Assembly: GCA_964612975.1 (NCBI GenBank)
Contig: CAZTGC010000007.1
Span: 62,001-126,000 of the forward strand
Length of the DNA stretch: 64,000 nucleotides
Direction of reading: 5' to 3'
Source: NZ13-RE01 sp964612975
GTDB taxonomy: Bacteria > Dictyoglomota > Dictyoglomia > Dictyoglomales > Dictyoglomaceae
Shown: positions 58,666-64,000 of the stretch, in pieces
Layout of the letters: every line of letters starts with the position of its first letter
How positions within the stretch are numbered: position 1 is the first letter of the stretch
Notes under the pieces: model-generated
The model's input: the letters and a program-made list of their open reading frames with translations, nothing else
What the model was told of the DNA's origin: nothing
Database searches by the model: none
Position numbers and translations under genes: made by a program

Positions 58666-58674
58666 ATTATATCA
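58666..58674 (-). promoter_or_regulatory. Extended -10 promoter of the CapA-led envelope operon
   Basis: The minus strand reads TGATATAAT, then TAAGTC, then ATT. The transcription start predicted from the -10 falls on this ATT, the first codon of the signal-peptide frame. Confidence 0.55.
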
Positions 58675-58705
58675 TGATTAAAAAACTTAGAGAAAGGAGA
58701 AGGTT

Positions 58706-59428
58706 ATGAAGAAACCCTATATTCTTTTGGACGCTGGGGGAACCATAATTTTCCCTAATTTTGAAATAATTTCTGAAGTTGCTTTTAAGTTTGGATATTC
58801 TTTAGATCCAGAAAATTTATTAAAGGAATTTTCTTATGTAAATTTTAACTTGGATAATCTTTTAAAGGAAGATCATTCTTTATATAAAGAGGAGATCCAT
58901 AAGAGTATTGAATATACCTTAGAGAGGTTTTTAATAAATAAAAAAGATGCAGAGAAAATAATAATAGAGACAAAGAGAAAGGTAAAGAATGGTTATCTTT
59001 GGACCTATACAATTTCAAAGATAATTAGAGGATTGAAAAACTTAAAAGAAGAAGGGTTCTTTTTATCTGTTATTTCAAATTCAGATGGAACAGTAGAAGA
59101 ACAAATTAAGTTTACTGGAATAAAAAATTTTTTTGAAAAGATTTTTGATTCTGGAATTATTGGGATAGAAAAGCCAGATCAGAGATTTTTCCAGTATGCA
59201 TTAAACAACCTACGATTATCTCCTGATGATGCTATCTATGTGGGAGATTTTATGATGATTGATGTTTATGGGGCAAATAAATCAGGAATGGGAGCCTTTC
59301 ATCTTGATCCCTTTGGATTTTATAATTCTTGGTTTGGGTATCATATAAAAGATATTTATGATTTTTCTTTAGAAATAATTAATAATAAAGTTAATTATAC
59401 AGATGAAAGGCTCTATCCCTTTAAATAA
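58706..59428 (+). CDS. HAD-family phosphatase
   Basis: The 240-residue hydrolase is of the haloacid-dehalogenase superfamily with a helical cap. ILLDAGGTIIFPNFE contains the nucleophile, with the usual second aspartate of DxDGT replaced (LDAGGT: D, then A-G-G-T), a variation known in some family branches. SVISNSDGTVEEQIKF is motif II, GIEKPDQRFFQYALNNL motif III with the lysine, and YVGDFMMIDVYGANKSGM motif IV. The substrate is unknown, and the loss of the second acid may reduce activity. AAAGGAGAAGG precedes the ATG. It is convergent with the DUF4139 gene, leaving a 3-bp gap. Confidence 0.85.
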   Translation: MKKPYILLDAGGTIIFPNFEIISEVAFKFGYSLDPENLLKEFSYVNFNLDNLLKEDHSLYKEEIHKSIEYTLERFLINKKDAEKIIIETKRKVKNGYLWTYTISKIIRGLKNLKEEGFFLSVISNSDGTVEEQIKFTGIKNFFEKIFDSGIIGIEKPDQRFFQYALNNLRLSPDDAIYVGDFMMIDVYGANKSGMGAFHLDPFGFYNSWFGYHIKDIYDFSLEIINNKVNYTDERLYPFK

Positions 59429-59431
59429 ATT

Positions 59432-60547
59432 TTATTTTGGAAGCTTTGTTTTGTAAAAATAATTTAGAATTTTTTCCTCATTGGGACCAACTTCTAAAAT
59501 AAATTTTACTCTGTGGGCATCAATCCTTTCATAGGGTATTGAGGAGGAAATAATTTGCCAATCTCCTTCTAAATATTCTCTTACTTCTACTTTAATCTTT
59601 TCCTTCTTGGAATTTCTTATTTTTATTTGTATCTTTCTTTCTCTAACAAGATTTTTAGCTTCTATATATTCCTTACTTTCTAATATTTTTCTTTCTCCTT
59701 TTATATCAAAGGCTATTCCCTGAATTATGGAGAATTTTTCACCTTCAGCTATATCTTTTAAAAAAGATTCACCTAAGAATATGATTCTATCTGTATCCTT
59801 TAAAAATATTCTGATTTTGCCTGCAGGAATAGGAATTCCCAAACCTTTACTCTTTGAATTCTCAAATTGCCATTCAATAAATACCCCACTTACATTTCTT
59901 TGAAAATCATAAAAATAATTTTTTTGGGAAATTACATCCTTATTATCAAGCCATGGTAATATCTTATATTGTTTAGCAGGAATATTTACAGGTTCCTTAT
60001 AGGAAAAGATTTTGTACTCTCCTTTGCTTTCGATAAATTCCTCAGAAGAGACTTCTTCTGCAATTTCTGCCTTTAAAAGAGCCCTTGTGGGTATAGGCTC
60101 TATAACCTGAGGTTCACCAGCAAGAAGAGATAATTTTATATTTCTAAAATTATTATTAGAATTATTTTGAATAATCATTCTGCTATTAAAATTAATAACC
60201 GATTTTTCATCTACTAATATAAAATGCTCACAATTCCAAGATATGTCAGGAAGAAAGTAAAATACCTTTAAAATTTCTTCTATATCTTTTTTAGAATAAA
60301 CCCATATAGCCCAATTGGGATAGATAACCTCCTTTATGACACTTCCTCTCTGGGGAATAATATAAAGGGAATAAGGGGAAAGATCTCCAGGAATTTCATC
60401 TAAGGGAATGTAATTTATACCTTGCTTTAAATTTACATTCTTTTCTAAGGAAACAAGGGCAAAATTTTTAGAATAGACAATTAAATCTGTATCTGCAAAG
60501 GAAAGACTTAAAATAAAAAACATAAGAAGAACTAATAATTTTTTCAT
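59432..60547 (-). CDS. Secreted DUF4139-type protein
   Basis: The 371-residue protein has a signal peptide (LLVLLMFFILSLSFAD) and a DUF4139-like beta-rich domain. DLIVYSKNFALVSLEKNVNL then GINYIPLDEIPGDLSPYSLY is the usual opening. NSRMIIQNNSNNNFRNIKLS is the strand followed by LLAGEP, and GLGIPIPAGKIRIFLKDTDR the central block, ending with PYERIDAHRVKFILEVGPNE. The function is unknown, presumably in the cell envelope. A 17-bp tandem duplication covers the start, creating a six-codon upstream ORF (MIEVIK) whose TGA overlaps this ATG. Confidence 0.75.
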   Translation of the reverse strand: MKKLLVLLMFFILSLSFADTDLIVYSKNFALVSLEKNVNLKQGINYIPLDEIPGDLSPYSLYIIPQRGSVIKEVIYPNWAIWVYSKKDIEEILKVFYFLPDISWNCEHFILVDEKSVINFNSRMIIQNNSNNNFRNIKLSLLAGEPQVIEPIPTRALLKAEIAEEVSSEEFIESKGEYKIFSYKEPVNIPAKQYKILPWLDNKDVISQKNYFYDFQRNVSGVFIEWQFENSKSKGLGIPIPAGKIRIFLKDTDRIIFLGESFLKDIAEGEKFSIIQGIAFDIKGERKILESKEYIEAKNLVRERKIQIKIRNSKKEKIKVEVREYLEGDWQIISSSIPYERIDAHRVKFILEVGPNEEKILNYFYKTKLPK

Positions 60548-60577
60548 TTTATCACCTCAATCATTTTATCACCTCAA
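60544..60577 (-). repeat. Tandem 17-bp duplication of the DUF4139 ribosome-binding site and start
   Basis: TCATTTTATCACCTCAA occurs twice head to tail (60544-60560 and 60561-60577). On the minus strand this duplicates the GAGGTG site and ATG. The upstream copy opens a six-codon ORF (MIEVIK) that ends in the real start (ATGA). Confidence 0.9.
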
Positions 60578-60582
60578 ATTAA

Positions 60583-60591
60583 ATTATAGCA
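60583..60591 (-). promoter_or_regulatory. Extended -10 promoter of the DUF4139 gene
   Basis: The minus strand reads TGCTATAAT. The predicted start near 60576 falls in the outer copy of the duplicated ribosome-binding site, so the transcript would begin almost at the leader ORF. Confidence 0.5.
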
Positions 60592-60632
60592 TATTAATAG
60601 TTTGTCCTAATATGGATAATAATGTGGAAACC

Positions 60633-60660
60633 TTGACAAATCTTATAAATTTATTATTAT
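60633..60660 (+). promoter_or_regulatory. Promoter of the tRNA pair
   Basis: TTGACA (60633-60638), a 16-bp spacer and TATTAT (60655-60660). The predicted start is near 60667, 8 nt before mature tRNA-Gln. Confidence 0.65.
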
Positions 60661-60674
60661 TAAATAAGAAAATT

Positions 60675-60749
60675 TGGGGAGTCGTCTAGCGGGTAGGACG
60701 CCTGACTCTGGATCAGGTAGGGATGGTTCGAATCCATCCTCCCCAGCCA
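60675..60749 (+). tRNA. tRNA-Gln (CTG anticodon)
   Basis: Acceptor stem TGGGGAG / CTCCCCA with encoded CCA at 60747-60749. The anticodon arm CCTGA-CTCTGGA-TCAGG gives anticodon CUG, and the T arm is ATGG-TTCGAAT-CCAT. The T1-A72 closing pair is typical of bacterial tRNA-Gln. It is 7 bp upstream of tRNA-Glu and both share a promoter and terminator. Confidence 0.95.
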
Positions 60750-60756
60750 AATAATT

Positions 60757-60832
60757 GGCCCTATCGTCTAGAGGACTAGGACGTTGGGTTCTCAACCCAA
60801 AAACCGGGGTTCGAATCCCCGTAGGGCCACCA
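60757..60832 (+). tRNA. tRNA-Glu (CTC anticodon)
   Basis: Acceptor stem GGCCCTA / TAGGGCC with encoded CCA at 60830-60832. The anticodon arm TTGGG-TTCTCAA-CCCAA gives anticodon CUC, and the T arm is CGGGG-TTCGAAT-CCCCG. A terminator follows 10 bp downstream. Confidence 0.96.
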
Positions 60833-60841
60833 GTTAAAAAT

Positions 60842-60868
60842 AAGCCCCAAGGTTTTTCCTTGGGGCTT
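60842..60868. terminator. Bidirectional terminator between tRNA-Glu and groEL
   Basis: AAGCCCCAAGG (60842-60852) pairs with CCTTGGGGCTT (60858-60868), an 11-bp stem. A TTTTGATTTTT tail follows on the plus strand and TATTTTTAA on the minus strand, so it can end both the tRNA and groEL transcripts. Confidence 0.9.
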
Positions 60869-60881
60869 TTGATTTTTGGTA

Positions 60882-62498
60882 CTAATACTCAGGAGGTGGG
60901 GGAGGAGTGTGTTTCTCTTTTTCAGGTTTCTCAGCGACAAGACCCTCAGTAGTTAATACTAAAGCAGCAATGCTTGCAGCATTCTGAAGGGCTGATCTTG
61001 TTACTTTACATGGATCTACGATTCCAGCCTCGAACATATTTACATATTTATCCCTTGCTGCATCATATCCAACTGGGCCTTCCATTTCTTTAACCTTTTC
61101 CGCAATAATTGATCCCTCTTTACCAGCATTGTTTGCTATTAACTTTAAAGGTACGTCTAAAATTTTTCTTACTATATCTACTCCAATCTTCTCATCTTCA
61201 TTGTTTAATTTAACGTTATCTAAAGCCTTTATTGCTCTAATTAATGCCACTCCACCACCAGGTACAATTCCTTCCTCTACTGCAGCCTTTGTAGCAGAAA
61301 GAGCATCCTCTATTCTATGTTTCTTTTCCTTTAATTCAACTTCTGTTGCTGCTCCTGCTTTAATCACTGCAACTCCTCCTGCTAATTTTGCAAGTCTCTC
61401 TTGAAGTTTCTCTCTATCAAATTCTGAATCGGTCTCTTCTAATTGTTTCCTAATTTGAGCAATTCTTGCCTCAATATCTTTTCTATTTCCTTTGCCTCCA
61501 ACAATTGTTGTTTTATCTTTGTTTGCTCTTAGCTTTTCTGCCCTACCAAGCATATTGAGGGTTACATTCTCTAATTTAATTCCTGTTTCTTCTGATATAA
61601 ATTCTCCACCAGTAAGAATAGCTATATCCTGAAGCATTGCCTTTCTTCTATCACCAAATCCAGGTGCCTTTACTGCAAGTGATTGGAGCACTCCACGAAG
61701 TTTGTTTACTACAAGAGTAGCTAATGCCTCTCCCTCAACATCCTCTGCTATGATTACTAAGGATTTTCCTGTTTGTACCACCTTCTCTAAAATTGGGATA
61801 ATGTCATTTATAGCACTGATTTTTCTGTCTGTTATAAGGATATATGGTTCTTCCAAAACTGCTTCCATTCTTTCTGCATCAGTAATCATGTATGGAGATA
61901 TATAACCCCTATCAAATTGCATTCCTTCCACAACCTCGAGGGTTGTTCCAATACCTTGAGATTCCTCTACAGTTATTACCCCATCCTTTCCTACCTTATC
62001 CATAGCATCAGCAATTAGTTGTCCAATTCCTTCATCATTATTTGCAGATATTGCTGCTACATGGGCAATATCTTCTTTTGTTTCAACAGGTCTTGCAATC
62101 TTTTTTAACTCTTCCACCACAGCTTCCACAGCTTTTTCAATGCCTCTCTTTACATACATTGGATTTGCTCCTGCAACAACACTTTTTAATCCCTCATGAA
62201 CCAATGCTTGAGCCAAAACTGTTGCTGTAGTTGTTCCATCTCCGGCTACATCGTTGGTTTTAGATGCAACTTCTTTAACAAGTTGTGCCCCCATATTCTC
62301 AAAGGGATCTTCAAGGTCGATTTCCTTGGCAATTGTTACTCCATCATTGGTTATAACTGGTGCTCCGAATTTTTTCTCAAGTACAACATTTCTTCCTCTT
62401 GGTCCTAAGGTTATTTTTACGGTATCTGCAACAGTGTCTAACCCTTTAATTAAGGCTGTTCGTGCTTCCATATTTAAACTTATAATTTTAGCTGCCAT
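60882..62498 (-). CDS. groL: Chaperonin GroEL
   Basis: The 538-residue subunit of the double-ring 60-kDa chaperonin. TLGPRGRNVVLEKKFGAPVI, VITNDGVTIAKEIDLEDPFE and AGDGTTTATVLAQALVHEGL form the ATP site. VEEGIVPGGGVALIRAIKAL is the usual late signature. The expected flexible GGM-rich tail is replaced by EKEKHTPPPPPEY, a proline-rich end. GGAGGGAG precedes the ATG, 24 bp after groES. The operon is under the CIRCE element upstream of groES. Confidence 0.98.
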   Translation of the reverse strand: MAAKIISLNMEARTALIKGLDTVADTVKITLGPRGRNVVLEKKFGAPVITNDGVTIAKEIDLEDPFENMGAQLVKEVASKTNDVAGDGTTTATVLAQALVHEGLKSVVAGANPMYVKRGIEKAVEAVVEELKKIARPVETKEDIAHVAAISANNDEGIGQLIADAMDKVGKDGVITVEESQGIGTTLEVVEGMQFDRGYISPYMITDAERMEAVLEEPYILITDRKISAINDIIPILEKVVQTGKSLVIIAEDVEGEALATLVVNKLRGVLQSLAVKAPGFGDRRKAMLQDIAILTGGEFISEETGIKLENVTLNMLGRAEKLRANKDKTTIVGGKGNRKDIEARIAQIRKQLEETDSEFDREKLQERLAKLAGGVAVIKAGAATEVELKEKKHRIEDALSATKAAVEEGIVPGGGVALIRAIKALDNVKLNNEDEKIGVDIVRKILDVPLKLIANNAGKEGSIIAEKVKEMEGPVGYDAARDKYVNMFEAGIVDPCKVTRSALQNAASIAALVLTTEGLVAEKPEKEKHTPPPPPEY

Positions 62499-62522
62499 CT
62501 TCTATCTCCCTCCTTCTTTATA

Positions 62523-62813
62523 TTATTTTTCGACTACAGCCAAAACATCTCTTTCACTGAGAATCAAATATTCTTCCCCTTCAATCTTAACTTCGGTGCC
62601 TGCATATTTAGCAAAAATTACAGTATCTCCCTCTTTAATCTCAAGAGGAACCTTTTGGCCATTATCTAAAATTCTCCCTGTTCCTACGGCAACCACTTTA
62701 CCCTGTTGGGGTTTTTCTTTAGCAGTATCTGGTAATACAATTCCTCCCTTCGTTTTTTCTTCTTGCTCCAATACCTTAACCACAACACGATCACCAATAG
62801 GTTTTAGCTTCAC
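62523..62813 (-). CDS. groS: Co-chaperonin GroES
   Basis: The 96-residue heptameric lid of GroEL. KLKPIGDRVVVKVLEQEEKT is the N-terminal signature, TKGGIVLPDTAKEKPQQGKV contains the mobile loop that contacts GroEL, and VIFAKYAGTEVKIEGEEYLI is the C-terminal block. AAGGAGG lies before the ATG. It is the first gene of the groES-groEL operon, with a promoter and CIRCE element just upstream. Confidence 0.98.
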   Translation of the reverse strand: MKLKPIGDRVVVKVLEQEEKTKGGIVLPDTAKEKPQQGKVVAVGTGRILDNGQKVPLEIKEGDTVIFAKYAGTEVKIEGEEYLILSERDVLAVVEK

Positions 62814-62841
62814 AGTTATTACCTCCTTTCTTTAAATTTTG

Positions 62842-62868
62842 TTAGCAATCATATTAATTGAGTGCTAA
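62842..62868 (-). promoter_or_regulatory. CIRCE element (HrcA operator) of groESL
   Basis: TTAGCAATC - 9 bp - GAGTGCTAA, one mismatch from the consensus TTAGCACTC-N9-GAGTGCTAA. It is located between the groES promoter and start codon, as expected for heat-shock repression by HrcA. Confidence 0.9.
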
Positions 62869-62878
62869 ACCAAAGTAA

Positions 62879-62907
62879 ATATTATATAAATCACTTTTTA
62901 ACTTCAA
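62879..62907 (-). promoter_or_regulatory. Promoter of groESL
   Basis: The minus strand has TTGAAG (62902-62907), a 17-bp spacer and TAATAT (62879-62884). The CIRCE element starts 10 bp downstream, covering the start site. Confidence 0.65.
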
Positions 62908-62970
62908 TGGAGGATAAAATTAAAAAGTTTTGTTTAAGGCCAAATTTTTATAGTTTTCCATAGTTTTTCT

Positions 62971-64000
62971 TTATTTTTCTCTTTTTTTTGCTATTTCTCT
63001 ATACAAATCTTGTAATTTCCTTGCTAATTTATCTACAGAAAACTTCTGGGCCTTTAATTTTGCATTTGTTTTCATTTTATTAAGAAGCTCAGGACTATCA
63101 AGAAGAAGCTCTACCTTTTGGGAGAAAATTTGAGGATCTAAAGGAGTTAGGAATCCCTCAATACCATCGGAAATAAGACTTTTTGAGCCTGAAGCGTCAA
63201 CGGCAACCACAGCACATCCTCCAGCCATAGCTTCTAAGGTAACCAGCCCCTGAGTTTCAGTTATCGAAGGAAATACAAATATATGAGCAGAAGAATAAAA
63301 ATTTATAAGTTCTTCTCTCGGGAACCATCCAAGAAAGAAAACCTTATCCCTTAGAAGAAGTTTATCTTTTAACTCTTCAAGATTTTTTCTTTCATCACTA
63401 TTTCCAACAATAAGAAGAACAGTGTCATCTCTTCTTCTAAGTAAAGGGGCTAAGGATTTGAGAAGAAAATCAATATTCTTTTCCTTTGCTAATCTCCCTG
63501 CATAAAGAAGAATTTTTTTATCCTTCCAAGGTTTATCTAACAAAAATTCTTCTTTGTTTTTCTCTTTCCATAAGGTTAAATCAAGACCTGTGGGTAAAAT
63601 TTCTATTCTTGTTTTTGTTCCAAATTTTTTAATCATCTCTTTTATCTCAGGAGAGGGTACTATTACCAAATCTACTTTATTTGAAAAATTTATGCTTGTA
63701 ATTATTGCTAATTTTTCCTTTACTTTTTGAGGAGCAAGAGGGATATAGTGAACATATTTATGATATAGAGTGTGATATGTGAAGACGATAGGAATTTTGT
63801 ATTTTCTTGCTAACTTTAAAGCTGTTTTTCCAATAACATAAGGATGATGGGTATGGATAATATCAAAATTTTGATTTTTAAAAAAATTTTCTATAAGAAA
63901 GTTAAAGGGAAGAGGTATAGGATGAATACTTACTTTTCTTATAAAAAGAGCAGGATATCTAAAAACTCTTTTATCAAAATCATCATAAGGAGGAAACCAA
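62971..64000 (-). CDS. GT4-family glycosyltransferase, 5' part beyond the window
   Basis: At least 343 residues of a GT-B family 4 transferase; the frame runs off the right edge, so the start is missing. FDIIHTHHPYVIGKTALKLA and YKIPIVFTYHTLYHKYVHYI are in the N-terminal acceptor domain. LVIVPSPEIKEMIKKFG then IEILPTGLDLTLWKEKN mark the domain boundary. LLYAGRLAKEKNIDFLLKSL, AHIFVFPSITETQGLVTLEA and MAGGCAVVAVDASG are the nucleotide-sugar site with the catalytic E-x7-E glutamates. It resembles diacylglycerol/phosphatidylinositol glycosyltransferases, but acceptor and donor are not certain. It ends about 150 bp upstream of groES on the same strand. Confidence 0.88.
   Translation of the reverse strand, partial: WFPPYDDFDKRVFRYPALFIRKVSIHPIPLPFNFLIENFFKNQNFDIIHTHHPYVIGKTALKLARKYKIPIVFTYHTLYHKYVHYIPLAPQKVKEKLAIITSINFSNKVDLVIVPSPEIKEMIKKFGTKTRIEILPTGLDLTLWKEKNKEEFLLDKPWKDKKILLYAGRLAKEKNIDFLLKSLAPLLRRRDDTVLLIVGNSDERKNLEELKDKLLLRDKVFFLGWFPREELINFYSSAHIFVFPSITETQGLVTLEAMAGGCAVVAVDASGSKSLISDGIEGFLTPLDPQIFSQKVELLLDSPELLNKMKTNAKLKAQKFSVDKLARKLQDLYREIAKKREK

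Noticed and set aside
1..64000. CRISPR array, prophage or integrative element
   Set aside because: No regularly spaced repeats, integrase, phage structural genes or attachment-site repeats were seen; only one transposase fragment is present.

Overview
The window looks like a chromosomal segment of a thermophilic, AT-rich, Gram-negative-type (diderm) bacterium, most likely Dictyoglomus or a close relative. This is inferred from the AT-rich codon use, the very compact gene packing, sugar and beta-glucan enzymes beside an ADP-heptose pathway, a phosphoketolase, a lactate dehydrogenase and ferredoxin-type 2-oxoacid oxidoreductase subunits. No rRNA is present, so the genus call rests on protein flavour. 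A run of 100 N at 17605-17704 shows that this is a draft scaffold.

Layout. 1-840 is degenerate: a decayed LacI-type regulator tail and an IS256-type transposase fragment. 0.8-17 kb is housekeeping: sugar-P isomerase and manC, DUF4272, GH1 beta-glucosidase, guaB, a two-component pair whose kinase ends in a degenerate GGDEF-like domain, DUF59, a UvrD-type helicase, a nitroreductase, archaeal-type phosphoglycerate mutase, an esterase, and a cyclic-2,3-diphosphoglycerate-synthetase-like GTPase paired with an ornithine/alanine racemase-like enzyme. 17-20.5 kb holds a small secreted CBM-like protein, a macrodomain protein, an MFS transporter and a LysE-type exporter.

20.5-32.6 kb is the most coherent accessory system: LacI regulator, GH94 phosphorylase, a 1171-residue secreted GH144-type protein with three tandem N-terminal modules and a CBM9-like tail, a sugar ABC binding protein with two permeases, and a secreted GH3 beta-glucosidase. 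Palindromic operators precede lacI and the GH94 gene. The content matches a beta-1,2-glucan (sophoro-oligosaccharide) utilisation locus: cleavage outside the cytoplasm, import, then phosphorolysis and hydrolysis.

32.6-44.8 kb is central metabolism (phosphoketolase, Gfo/Idh oxidoreductase, zinc alcohol dehydrogenase, lactate dehydrogenase, KorA/KorB, peroxiredoxin, a glycosyltransferase and PlsY), interrupted by gene graveyards: two decayed copies of an aldo/keto-reductase start and a decayed sigma-70 C-terminus. 45.2-48.4 kb carries phoU and pstBAC without pstS. 48.6-53.5 kb is envelope sugar metabolism: a GmhA-GmhB fusion, HldA, HldC and a fused O-antigen-ligase/GT9 protein. The latter ends a six-gene minus-strand operon with CapA-like, 4Fe-4S membrane, beta-CASP, M28 and DUF4330 genes. 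The right end has a HAD hydrolase, a DUF4139 protein, tRNA-Gln, tRNA-Glu, groES-groEL under a CIRCE element, and a truncated GT4.

Two window-wide patterns stand out. Many promoters carry an extended -10 (TGNTATAAT), and for several genes the -10 lies exactly 6 nt before the start codon, suggesting leaderless mRNAs. Three genes (LysE-type, KorB and CapA-like) have coding sequence that clearly extends upstream of any ATG/GTG/TTG, implying ATT or ATA starts or sequence defects.
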